Shown here one piece after another: positions 34,142 through 44,568 of a DNA stretch of 64,000 nt. A program made the translations under genes and the position numbers. The notes under the pieces were generated by a model. That model saw only the letters and a program-made list of their open reading frames with translations. It was not told where the DNA came from and did not search any database. The stretch comes from Helianthus annuus (Eukaryota; Streptophyta; Magnoliopsida; Asterales; Asteraceae): positions 125,022,088 through 125,086,087 of the forward strand of contig NC_035433.2 of assembly GCF_002127325.2 (NCBI RefSeq). Direction: 5' to 3'. Every line of letters starts with the position of its first letter. The first letter of the stretch is position 1.

Positions 34142-36699
34142 GTGGGATCCACATGGATTCCATTTCCATTAACCACATGTCCAAGAAACTGGACTGCGCG
34201 TAACCAAAACTCACATTTCGAAAACTTAGCGTACAACTTCTCCTTTTTAAGTAGCTCTAGAATATCTCTCAAGTGTTGCTCGTGTTCTTCCTTCGTCTTC
34301 GAGTAGATCAAAATATCATCAATGAATACGATTACGAACTTGTCGAGGTACGGCTTGCAGACTTTGTTCATCAAGTCCATGAAAACTGCCGGAGCGTTTG
34401 TCAACCCAAACGGCATCATCAGAAACTCGTAATGTCCATATCGAGTTCTAAAAGCAGTTTTGGGAATACTTTCCTCTTGTATTCTCAACTGGTGATAACC
34501 TGATCGTAGATCGATCTTCGAGTAGAAACTTGAACCTTGTAGTTGATCGAACAGGTCATCGATCCTTGGCAAAGGATATCTATTCTTGACGGTCAACTTG
34601 TTAAGCTCGCGGTAGTCTATACACATGCGAAAACTACCATCCTTCTTCTTAACGAACAAAACTGGAGCTCCCCAAGGTGAGAAGCTTGGTCTGATGAATT
34701 CCTTGTCTAACAATTCTTGGAGTTGTGTTGACAGCTCTTGCATCTCTGAAGGTGCCTTAGCCACAGGCGCGGCGCCTGGAACTAAGTCAATGTGGAATTC
34801 GACTTGTCTTGGAAGTGGCAATCCTGGCAAGTCTTCTGGAAAGACTTCAGGATATTCCTTCACGACTGGAATGTCTTCGATCTTTGGCTCAGCGGCTTCC
34901 TTATCAACGATATGTGCCAAGAAGGCAACACATCCTTTCTTCAAACACTTCCTAGCTTTCAAACAGCTAATGATTCTCAATGGCGTATCGCGCTTTTCTC
35001 CATGAACTACAATCGTCTCTTCATTGGCCATTGGGATGCGGATGGTCTTCTCGTGACAAACCACCTCGGCTTTGTTGCTAGACAGCCAATCCATCCCTAT
35101 TACTACGTCGAAGCTTCCCAACTCGACTGGCAAAAGGTCTAGCGTAAATAAGTGTCCTCCCAGTTCTATCATGCATCCCCTGATGACTTCACCCGTTTCA
35201 ACTAGTTTCCCATTCGCCAATTCAATAGAGTACGGAACGTCTAACTTACTAGCAGTTAACCCAAGCACATTCTTAAATTCTAATGATACAAAGCTATAAT
35301 CGGCACCAGTATCAAAAAGAACAGACGGATAGCGTTGATTTATAGGGAACGTACCAGTGACAACATTCAGATCTTGGCGCGCTTCCCTCGCACCAATGTT
35401 GAAAACTCTGCCTTGCGCTTGATTTATCTTTGGGCATTCCCTTTTGAAGTGCCCAACGTCCCCGCAGTTGAAGCATCCTGGCCCTCGGCCATTCCCATTT
35501 CCATTTCCATTTCGATTTCCGTTTGTTCCCCGGTTACCAGCTTGATTCGGGTCATTTCCATGATTTCCGTTTCCCCCATTATTTTCTTGCGGCCTGTTTC
35601 CATTACCACGGTTGTTGTTATTGTACCCCCTTTGGCCACCCTGGCCTGATCCAACCCAACACGTCTCCTTTGAATGGCCCGTCTTCCCGCAAGATTCGCA
35701 TTTTCTGAGTCGGCATGGGCCGGGATGATGGAACTGACATGTACCACACTTGGGCAAAGTGCCCATGTAACCCTTTCCTCTGTTTTCATCACCAGTCTTG
35801 GCCCTAGTCGGTGTGTTTGATTCACTTCTCTTGCTACCGCTGCTGGTTCCTTGCTTGAAGTTGAAAAACTTGCGTTTGTTTTCTCCTGACGACTCCACAT
35901 GAGTCTCTTTCTTTTTCTGATCATCCTTTGAAAATTTGTTTAGCCTGGTGGCTTCTTAAGTCAGCGAGATGCTCAAGTCGATGGCTTCAGTAATGGTTGC
36001 CGGTTTAGACGTTGTGACCATGCTCATAATCTGAGGTGCTAACCCCCAGATGAAACGTTCCACGCGCTTGAATTCAGGCGTGACCATGTACGGCACTACA
36101 TGGGACAGATCATGAAACCTTTGAACATACTCAGCGATTTTTGGACCTTCCATCCTTAAGTTCCAAAATTCGGCTTCCAATCTCTGGATCTCAGCCCTGG
36201 AGCAATACTTCTTGCGCATCAGCTCTTTCAATTCAGCTCAAGTCATGGCGTATGCTGCAGCCTCTCCTAGTGTTTGAACTTGGAGATTCCACCATGATAG
36301 GGCACCATCAGTAAAAAGCCCAGTGATGTACGTAACTTGTTGTCCCGGCGCACATTTGCTCATTCTTATTGTCGTCTCCGTCTTTTCAGTCCAACGGGTA
36401 AACGCTACGGCACCTCCAGTGCCATCAAAGTTTTACGGCTTGCAATTTAAGAATTGCTTGAAAGTACACCCTGTACAAGCAATGTCATTTAGGAGTTATT
36501 AGCAGTCGCACAAGAATCATCCAAATATAGTGTAATGTGTCTCCTATGACTGATCATTACCATTCGGAGGGTTGTTGTTGTTCGAAATGTTTCCGCTTGT
36601 TTCTCCTTGAGAAACAGCATATTGCGCAATAGCGGCAGCGATGATTCCTTGCAGTTCTGCCTGGTTAGTCGGCATGCGTGCGTCGCGTCGTGGAGGCAT
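34142..36699 (-). pseudogene. gag-protease-RT polyprotein, element 3
   Basis: It starts MPPRRDARMPTNQAELQ at 36699. A 90-bp GT-AG segment (36471-36560) sits at the same codon as in element 1. A TAA replaces a coding triplet shortly after (KP-stop-NFDG, near 36434) and another stop lies near 35955 (LT-stop-EA). The open part (35898-33964) has CCHC knuckles ([15 protein letters not shown]), protease LFDTGADYS and [15 protein letters not shown]. The frame ends in the filler repeats of element 5, so its last ~60 codons are not pol. The RT/RNase H linker (about 0.4 kb in element 1) is missing. Confidence 0.83.
36471..36560 (-). other. Putative intron in gag of element 3
   Basis: The minus strand reads AATG/GTAATG and TACAG/GGTGT. 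Its borders, phase and position match the 92-bp segment of element 1, while the interior differs. Confidence 0.55.
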
Positions 36700-36915
36700 T
36701 TTCTAGAGGATGTTCCATATTAGTCAGGTCATACTAAGTATAATAATCATACGTATACATTGTAACATTCATCATCCACATAACATCTCATGTCATAATC
36801 ATAACAAATAATCAACAATGCATGGAATTTAAAGTCTTGTGATTTAAGTTTCATAAACAAACCACCAATACAGTTTCACAATTTTATCATATGTCAATAT
36901 ATACTAAGGGCTACA

Positions 36916-38546
36916 TCACCCTTGTCTGAGTACAATAACAAATAAATCAAAAACCAAAATCGTGGTCTCAAAAAAAGGGTCTTCATAATCATGGCTTGAG
37001 CGATGTCTTCTCACTAAGAGTAGCCTGTCTGTAGAAGATCTGGAATCCCTATTGCCCCGAATATCCCTAGGCTGATGGTGAAGGGGGGGTGGAAAGCGAG
37101 AGAAAAGCAATCGGCGCAAATGCACCAAGTTCTCCTCAAGAGCATAAGCGAAACGCAATACGTGTGCAACCTGTTGGTCGAGAAGGAGGAAGCGAACATC
37201 TGAATCCTGGGATGATAGAAAAGAAGTGTGAGATGCTGTAGACAGGGTCTGGCAGGGGCATGGAGGATGTGGAGCTCTCCCCAACTCCTGGACATATCGT
37301 CTAAAGGCGTCCTGCTGTAACTGCAATGACGTGAGCGTGTCCTCTATAGAGTATCCAACATGGAATGGATGATAAGGGTCGGATACTGGCATAACATGGG
37401 GTGATGACCATAGAAATGGGTCACCCATCGGGGCTGAAACAGAATGTGTAGTGTGTGGGGTAAATACAACCTGTGAAGTGGTATGGGGAAACTGAGACAT
37501 GAAAGGTGCAGTAGATGACACGGGTGGACAAAACTATGGTTAGGAGTCGATGGTATAAACTGGTTATCTCCTGTCATAAATGAAGTGTGGCCGAAGGGCT
37601 GTCTCGATGATCCCTCCCCAGGTTGGGGCGGAGGAATGTCCTAAAGGAAAGTGATCGGAAGGTCGGTACGATGGGTACCAGATGTGGGTGGAGGAAACAA
37701 CGAGATGTCGAGTGGTACAGCAATAGATGCGGTGGGGGGAGTGACTGGGACTACATACGGAGGGTAGTCATCCTCCTCAATCCACCCATTGCTGGTGTTA
37801 GCGTATCTCGGGTCAATGTAGGTAGCAAACGGTGCAAGGTCATCAAAAATCATCATGGGATCGGGTATGGGTGCTACATCTGGGATCTCAACGACTGTTG
37901 GTGCAACGACGGGTGCATCAATGACAGGAACAGGGTCAATGGCGAGAACGGGCTCGGAAACGACTGGAGCGGGCTGATGATCAGCAAGCCTAACAGGAAT
38001 CAGATCATCTGGAAGAACAGGAGCCTCAGCAGGCTGCTCCAACTCCATCTCCTCATCATCGTCAATACGAGGAATGTAACCGAATCCCAACAGTGGGATA
38101 AAGGATGATATCGACTCAAAAGAACCTGAAGCGGACGAATCAGAATGAACCTCCATATCAGGAAGCTCGACCATGGGAACAATGGGATCAACAAGCTGGA
38201 CACCGTCCTCCATCGGGGCCCCACCATCCTGGTCTCCCTCCGGGGGACCCTCGATGAGTAGGTCGATGTCACCATCGGGTAACGCGTCGAGAGGTTGTTC
38301 CTCAAAGGGAACTGCAGCGAAGGGGAGAGGGGCAGGGATTGGAACAAGGGGTAGGTCCTCTCCTTGTGGGCCATCAGCTAGGAGTACGTCGTCTCCGAAG
38401 ATCGGTAGGGCAAACGGCTGGAAATCGTCTTCATCGGTGCTCGTGGTGTCTGAGGTGTACACTCCCGAGTCGGTGGTCATCTCGTCATCAGAGGTAAAGG
38501 CCATTGGGTCGCTCGCATTGGATACTCCACTACCAGATGATGCCAT
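36916..38546 (-). pseudogene. Accessory acidic/proline-rich ORF, element 3
   Basis: The start MASSGSGVSNASD at 38546 follows GTTACAG (acceptor-like). The first frame (38546-37641) is acidic, has TSDTTSTDEDDFQPFALP like element 1, then IDPRYANTSNGWIEEDDYPP and THRTDLPITFL. A break near 37641-37577 shifts the frame. It then continues as DPYHPFHVGYSIEDTLTSLQ, LRFAYALEENLVHLRRLLFS and a longer tail to 36916. Function is unknown. Conservation of both halves in three copies, with changes mostly at the level of similar residues, supports past selection as protein. Confidence 0.65.
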
Positions 38547-38629
38547 GGTGTCTGTAACACAATCACAACATATGCACACAAATAAGGTAAGTATGTAAAC
38601 AAATAACAATGAAATCATGTATGTATCCT

Positions 38630-38833
38630 AGTCTTCCCAGACTATCCCTTCCAATCTCTAAGACCGAACTTCCTGGTCTCTCAGACTACATCCCTGGTCT
38701 CTAAGACCAAACCTTTCCCAGTCTTTAAGACTCAAACTTTCCCCAGCCTCTAAGGCTAAACTTCCCCAATCTCTAAGATTGAACCCCTCAGTCTCTAAAA
38801 CTGAAACCTCACTCAGTCTCTAAGACTGATACA
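38630..38833 (-). repeat. Mini-hairpin array of element 3
   Basis: About nine units, including TGGTCTCTAAGACCA, CAATCTCTAAGATTG, CAGCCTCTAAGGCT and CAGTCTCTAAGACTG. The loop (CTCTAA-like) is nearly constant and the stem arms vary in concert. This is the longest and cleanest of the arrays. Confidence 0.78.
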
Positions 38834-38935
38834 AAAATTTTAAAAAGTGTATTTATGCCCTTTTTGTTTATAGAAAATGTTTGTGGCATGGATCTGGACG
38901 TTTAGTGTATGCAAATGTAAAGAAATTTGTAAAAC

Positions 38936-39604
38936 ACCTCAACCACATGGACGCAAATTGTAATTATTATTTATTATTTATAAATAACACTATAAATATA
39001 AGGGTAAATTACTTTTTGAGTCCCTGTGTTTTAGTAGTTTTAACTAGCTGAGTCCAAAAGCAAAAAGTTTAACGACCTGAGTCCGTATAAGCATTTTCTC
39101 TAACCATTTGAGTCCTTTTGAGTCCAGATTTTAACATTTTGAGTCCAATTTTTTGGACTCAAATCGTTATAAAATGAACAAAATTGGACTCAATACGTTA
39201 TAAAATAAATGGCTAGGGACTCAAGGCGTTAAACTTTTTAATTTTGGACTCAAGTGGTTAAAACCACTAAAACACAGGAACTCAAAAAGTAATTTACTCT
39301 AAATATAAAACACACGGTAAACCAATTAGGGTTTTTATATGTAACAACACGATAATCTTGTGTATTATGCTAGATAATAATATATGTAATAACACCATAA
39401 TCTTGTGTATTATACTAAATAATAATATTTCAAGCATATTGGAAAATACTGGATATAAGAAAATAATCGGATTATCACTGATCTTTGTTTCAGAAAGTGG
39501 TAATACATCTTTATGCATTTTAATATGTTATGCTAGACTTTAGGTAACTTAATTAATATTAATTAAGTCTAATACATGTAATTAAAATAAAGCATTTCAT
39601 TTAG
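38936..39604. other. Unique AT-rich spacer with one MITE
   Basis: Between the truncated end of element 3 and the next transcription unit there is AT-rich DNA and one Mutator-like MITE (39002-39299). Stretch 39335-39430 has two near-identical pieces around AATCTTGTGTATTAT. No gene is seen. Confidence 0.5.
39002..39299. mobile_element. Mutator-like MITE (298 bp) with 9-bp target duplication
   Basis: Terminal inverted repeats GGGTAAATTACTTTTTGAGT and its complement bound the element, extending about 40 bp. The direct repeat TAAATATAA lies at 38993-39001 and 39300-39308. The 9-bp duplication points to the Mutator superfamily. Confidence 0.85.
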
Positions 39605-39960
39605 TTATACGGATTTAACCTTGAAATTTGCCGGGGTGTCCAATTTTTTAAACAGAGAAATCACGACCGAAGCATCTGGTAATTCATCAACTAGATCCAT
39701 TTCAAAGCACGAATTCATATGATATTCCACCACAAAATCAACATGAACAAAGATCGATGACATAGACTGAAAATGAAAAGAAAAGAAAAGGTGAGAAAGA
39801 TTATAAAAAATGAGAAAAAAGAATTTGAATCATTAGATAAAATCAAATCAGACAAGATACCTTTTGATTGAACAACCGACTCACGCTCAAGTGTGAGAAG
39901 TGATGACGGCTACATCTACATCGGTATATAAAGCGAACGATTAGGGTTTACAGCGAAATT
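39605..39960 (-). CDS. Possible small gene or gene fragment with spliced leader
   Basis: A 52-codon frame (39763-39605) begins MSSIFVHVDFVVEYHMNSCF. It is preceded by an intron-like stretch ending TTTTCATTTTCAG (39767 side) and starting AAAAG/GTATCTTG near 39861. Further upstream is AAACCCTAA (telo-box-like, near 39944), common near plant promoters. An AAG/GTTAAA near 39617 might be a donor to a lost next exon. I do not recognise the protein. The downstream side runs into spacer, so it is either a tiny gene or the 5' end of a truncated one. Confidence 0.35.
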
Positions 39961-40123
39961 ACTAGATTACCCTTGTCATGTGATTCGTGATGGCAACAAT
40001 TGTGCTAATAAATACACTTTAATAATTAATAATAATAAATATACACTCTAATCGTACAGGATTCATTAATAGTAAATATTGACGTGTAAACATATACACT
40101 ACGATATAAAATCTAAGGCTCCT

Positions 40124-40435
40124 TGTCAATGAGCTAATGGTGGAGTGGTAAGGGAGAGACCTTGTGTTCCAAGTGACCCAAGTTCAATTCCTGCCCCTAG
40201 CATTTAGTTTCTGCGGCACCTGGTGATGATGGGAGACTAGGCGAGTAGGCGGCGATCGCTAGTTCGATCCTTGAACTGAGCGGGTTTTACCTCACCGCAC
40301 TGTCGTGCCTTCAGGCGAGTGTTCACGGGCTTCGGCCCTAGGTGAGGGTTTTCCCCGTTTCGGAAGGCGAGTGTATCCCGATGTGGTGAATTTCGCCAGT
40401 AGCCCATTTGGAGGATTCGTTGGCCGTTCAAAAAA
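40124..40435 (+). mobile_element. tRNA-derived SINE (312 bp)
   Basis: The head contains a box A-like TGGTGGAGTGGTAAGGGAGA and a box B-like AAGTTCAATTCCTGCC, spaced as in tRNA genes. It ends in poly(A). A 16-bp direct repeat AAAATCTAAGGCTCCT flanks it (40108-40123 and 40436-40451), the hallmark of LINE-driven insertion. The 126-residue frame that crosses its tail is not a gene. Confidence 0.88.
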
Positions 40436-40451
40436 AAAATCTAAGGCTCCT

Positions 40452-40605
40452 CACAGCGGTGCCCCTCTGTTTTTTTTTTCGCTTCACAATGTAAATTTAT
40501 TTCATCGGAAAATTTTTTCATCGGAAAATTTTATACGTATTGAGTCCAGCCCCCTATTTTTTAAAACTTTCGGCCCCCTATTTAATACGTCAAGTTCCGC
40601 CACTG
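40452..40605 (-). repeat. Unclassified repeat beginning AGTGGCGGAACTTGA
   Basis: The minus strand begins TCAGTGGCGGAACTTGACG and continues to a C-rich tail. A similar CAGTGGCGAAGCTTGAA head occurs at 61944. Its class is unknown to me. A short direct repeat ATCGGAAAATTTT appears twice near 40503-40532. Confidence 0.4.
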
Positions 40606-40768
40606 AACACGGGAGCTCCGCTAAGTGTTCCGGTCGGTGGAGCGACTCTCGGACAAATTTTCAACGTGCTTGGGGAGCCTATTGATAATTTAGGTCCTGT
40701 AGATAATAGCACAACATTTCCTATTCATAGATCCGCGCCTGCCTTTATACAGTTAGATACAAAATTAT
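40606..40768 (+). pseudogene. atpB: Nuclear copy of plastid DNA: atpB fragment
   Basis: In one frame the sequence encodes [20 protein letters not shown], then [20 protein letters not shown] and [12 protein letters not shown]. This is the N-terminal third of the plastid ATP synthase CF1 beta subunit. About 54 codons are present with no start and no P-loop, and a stop follows immediately. It is a NUPT, not a working gene. A few changes from the usual plastid sequence suggest it is not brand new. Confidence 0.9.
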
Positions 40769-41275
40769 GACACAAAAATAAGCAAGCTTCAGGTCGGCGT
40801 ATCTAACTCGTTTTGTAAACGGGTCCCATTCCTGACTTAGTTTCATCTTGTTTAATTAAACCTTTTGTATTCGAGTTTACATACATGTTTAAATAAAAAG
40901 ATCGACCCGGCGGCCCGCTAACATGTTGACTCAAATTTAACCCATTTATCACATGCCAACCAAATTAACACGTTTACAACATTATTACTTCCAGTTAACC
41001 CATATGGCACGTTTAGATATGGGTTAAATGATTTGGTTTGGTTTACACTATTTTAAGCGCGTTCATGTTAGATTTATTTGCTTTGACACAAATCAGTATG
41101 AGTCATGTTTGGATTGAATAATTCAACCCGCCAACCTGAAACTCGTCAATCCAATATGCTTTAACACCCTTAAAAAATTTCCATATTCATATCCAAAACA
41201 AAATAAGCTTAACAAATGTCTTGCATTGGAAATTTTGAGACCAAAAAGAATCAACTATACAAGTTTACACAAAAT
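40769..41275. other. Spacer downstream of the glucanase gene
   Basis: About 500 bp containing phrases such as CGACCCGGCGGCCCGCTAAC and CAACCCGCCAACCTGAAAC that look like a decayed repeat. It will include the 3' UTR of the glucanase gene (right side). No gene is seen. Confidence 0.4.
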
Positions 41276-44200
41276 CTACACATCTAACAACCAGCAAGTC
41301 AAAACCGTTGCTAAGATCAGGTACCCGGTTTTAGGAACCCGATGTGGCGGTGATAAACTCCCCGAGGGGCCCGCTGGTACAAATGCTGGCGGACTGACCC
41401 CACCGGCACTCGAATTTGAACTGTTCAAAAGCAATTTGTACGCATTAAGATCAAAGTAAGACGGTTGTAAGGATCAAATAACGGTTTATAGGTTCGTGTT
41501 TGCTCACCTTCCTGTATATATGCAAGATCCATAACCTGCATGAGAAAGAATAATGAATTAGTCGATTTGGGTTATGTTTTGTCTTAAACGGGTCAACCAA
41601 AGAAATTTAAACCAAAGGAAGAACGGGTCAAACACGTTCAAAGGGGCTCAACGTCTACTTCTAATGCATGCAACCTCTTAAATTGTTCTTATTCATAATC
41701 AATATGAAAATAGGGGTCAAGTTATTCTACAAAGTCTTCTAATTGTAAGAAGTGTAAGAAGGATTTATAGAGTGACAAGTGTCTAATAACCTAAAACTAA
41801 ACCCACTACATCACCACCAAAAACCTAAACACCCACCCCCACCCCCCCCCCCCCCACCACCACCCAAAAACCTAACCCCCCCCCCCCCCGGGCAAAAAAA
41901 AAACTATACCTCACAAAAAAACCCCCAAAAAACCTAAACCCCCCCCCCCACCCCCACCCTCCAAAAACCTAAAAAAAACCTAACCCCCCCCCCCCCCCAA
42001 AAAAAAAAAAATCTAAAAAAAAACTAAACACCCACACCCACCCCCCACCCCCACCCAAAAACCTAAACCCCCACCCCCCCCCCTCGGCAAAATTTTTTTT
42101 TTTTTTTTTTTAGGGTGGGTGATGTGAGGGGGGGGGTAGGTTTTTGGTGGTGGTGGATGTTTAAGGTTTTTTTTTTTTTTTTTGTAGTGGGTTTTTTTGT
42201 GTAGTGGGTTTTTTTAGGTTATTGGACACTTGTCACTCTATAAATCCTTCTTACACTTCTTACAATTAGGATCCTTTGTATTTGATCCTAATCCATGAAA
42301 ATAGTATGAAGAGTTGAGGGAACATACTCGGATTAACGTTAGTTATTACAGCCGTCCCACCAAAATCGCAGGTTCCACCTACCGTACGCTTTCGTTGGTA
42401 ATAATCATTATACGCATAAGAAGCATGGTTTTGTACCGTATTGGGCAGGTAACATGGCTGCCCGGACTGAATGGCGGTGCAGTTCGCCTGCCCGGGCCCA
42501 CACGCCCAATTCAACCCACCTTGTAAACTTGTGGGGTCCACCCCTTTTCTCGCTACACAAAATCCACCCGAAAGATTACCAGTGGGCCCACCAAGATCAA
42601 GATCATAAACCGAACTCCCATTTCTAAAGAACACACCATAGCTCGGCTTCTTGTCATCATTAAACATCTCGTAAATATATGATTTTAATAACAATGTGGG
42701 TTGGCTCGGCGGGCCCGACCCAGTCAAAACCCGTTGAATCAAGTTATTGTTGAAAGTGTCTGCGCTTTCCACCGTGGCATCACTTTCATTGGCCTCACCA
42801 GACCACGGCCAGCCCGTTTCAGTCACAATAATCGGGATGACCGAAGAATTATAAGCGAATATCGAATAATAGGTGGCATCCACCATAGCATCAAACATGC
42901 TTTCATAATGGAAAAGTGTGTTCGGATCAACGATTTGTTTGACCACCGGAAGTGGCTGAAAAAGAGCATATTGTATCGGAAAAACCCCGTTGCTTTGTAC
43001 GTAAGTATCATAAGGAAATGCGTTTAACATGTAAAAAGAATTACTATTCTTCAAAAAATCAAGAATCCGATGAATAGTTGAATTCAAAGACGCGTTAAAA
43101 GTGGCAGTAGATGGCGGGAAAGGCTTCGGAATCATATCCATTGATAAAGGGGTCGAAACTTTAATCTGATCGTTCAAATTCGACGCAACTAAAGCGTTAT
43201 AAAGATTTTCCATCGCCGGGACAAGAACAGTGGCGGCGGCAATCGGGTTTGAAGAAACGAACTCGCTACCGACAGCAATGGCGGTGATATTGGTGGCGGG
43301 TTTGAAGGCCGCCACGTGCGTGTTAACCCATGTGGCGGCAAATGATGGCGATTCTCCGATCTCTGAGACTTCATCGTTCGTAACGCTAATCATAACTTCG
43401 ATTCCAGTGTCCGATAGTGCGGTAAGCAAGCGAGCATTGGTGTCGAAAAGGCGAACATGTGTTATGTGATGGGTTCTAAGGGTCCCGACTATTTGCTCCG
43501 GCGAAGGTAGGTTTGACTGATTAGTGCCAATGTTTATTCCTACAAAGGGATCTGCAAATTCAAGAATATTATAAATTAGAGGAACCTTTTGCATCGCGTT
43601 TTCGAAGTGATCGTGTGATATAGAATAGATAAAACCAGATAAAGTGCTGTAAGTGTAACAAAACAGGCTGCAATAGTTGGTGTTTGGAAGTGCTTATGTT
43701 GTTTCAAGATGTCATAATCAAACAATTAGACGGGGTGTAAACGAGCCGAGCCGAGCCCGAGCTTGACCAGGCTTGAGCTCGAGCTCGAGCTCGATTAACT
43801 TATGAGAGCTCGGGCTCGAGCTCGGCTCGATTCGACCTTTGTTTTCAAGGCTCGAGCTCGGCTCGTTTGTATTTTCTCAAGCTCGAGCTCGGCTCGGGCT
43901 CGGTTCGTTTATTATCTATTAATTAATATATTAAATAAAAATAATATAAATAATAGACATTTTAGGCTCACGAGCTCGATAAGTGAAGCTCCGGCTCGGG
44001 CTCGTTTACTAAATTAACTTATTTTTAGGTTCGATGTCGGCTTGTAAACAAATTTGAATAAGCTCGGCTCGACTCGGCTCATTTACACTAAGGCTCGACG
44101 AGCCTAACGAGCTTCACATGCGAGGCTCGAGCTCGGGCTCGATAAACAAACGAGCTTTGTTTTAGGCTCAAGCTCGGCTCGGGCTCGATAAGGCTTGGCT

Positions 44201-44568
44201 CGTTTCGAGCTTTTTCTCGAGCCGATCTCGAGTAGCTCGCGAGCCGCTCGGCTCGTTTGCACCCCTGAATTAGTTGTGTGAGTGTTTGCCAAATTCTAAT
44301 TAAAACCGTTTTTATAAGACTTAAGAACGCGATGATCAGCTGAACAGGTTCAATACTCAATGCCAAACACACCTTTAATCAACATTGAACTACAAAGTTT
44401 ATAAATTTGTGATCACCAAGGTATCAAAGTCAAACAGAAAGTAACAAGTTTGACCAAAAAGTCAACTTGCCATTATTTTTGTCAGTGAGAGAAATGACTA
44501 TTACCTATAGCATTGGACAAACTGGCAAATATAACTAACATAGATCCAAGCCACAATTCAAGCCTCAT
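41276..44568 (-). CDS. GH17 glucan endo-1,3-beta-glucosidase with X8 (CBM43) domain
   Basis: Four coding exons by GT-AG splice signals and phase: 44568-44505, 43551-42328, 41535-41508 and 41420-41276, giving 486 residues. Exon 1 encodes a signal peptide (MRLELWLGSMLVIFASLSNA). Exon 2 encodes the GH17 barrel (DPFVGINIGTN onward) with the nucleophile motif VTETGWPWSG; the usual acid site GNE reads GSE here. A Cys-containing X8 domain follows (GGLNWACGPGQANC, CDFGGTA). The 28-nt exon 3 gives YGSCIYTG. Exon 4 ends in a Ser/Pro linker and a hydrophobic tail, consistent with a GPI-anchor signal. Such enzymes hydrolyse beta-1,3-glucan (callose) at the cell wall or plasma membrane. Two introns hold MITEs. 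N-glycosylation sites are plentiful. Family assignment is firm; the exact orthologue is not known. Confidence 0.9.
41728..42280. mobile_element. MITE with ~65-bp inverted ends and homopolymer core, in glucanase intron 3'
   Basis: The left end TACAAAG...TAATTGTAAGAAGTGTAAG pairs with the complement at the right end, CTTACACTTCTTACAATTA...CTTTGTA, and the match extends about 65 bp. The core 41815-42170 consists of long C, A and T runs. On the transcribed (minus) strand the C runs become G runs. Some run lengths may be sequencing artefacts. Confidence 0.75.
43732..44266. mobile_element. hAT-like MITE rich in GAGCTCG/CGAGCC, in glucanase intron 1
   Basis: Ends GGGGTGTAAACGAGCCGAG and CGGCTCGTTTGCACCCC are inverted repeats. 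The flanks share AATTAG (43724 and 44268), an imperfect target duplication. Interior is a degenerate repeat of GAGCTCG and GGCTCG. ORFs read across it (e.g. 43802-44017, 44088-44372) are artefacts of the repeat. Confidence 0.7.

Larger units (their letters stand above)
24789..38935 (-). mobile_element. Element 3: chromovirus copy, 5' LTR lost, broken by element 5
   Basis: It has a complete 3' LTR, polypurine tract, chromodomain, integrase, RNase H start, RT-protease-gag, accessory ORF and hairpin array, in the same order as element 1. The homology ends near 38935 before a primer-binding site or 5' LTR is reached, so its 5' end is deleted. Element 5 sits inside pol with loss of about 0.4 kb. 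Several in-frame stops show it is dead. Confidence 0.85.

Noticed and set aside
40305..40770. ORFs of 126 and 76 aa on the plus strand
   Set aside because: The first crosses the SINE tail and a repeat; the second is the plastid atpB fragment. Neither is a nuclear gene.
43802..44372. Arg/Ala-rich ORFs in glucanase intron 1
   Set aside because: They are translations of the GAGCTCG/CGAGCC repeat of a MITE.
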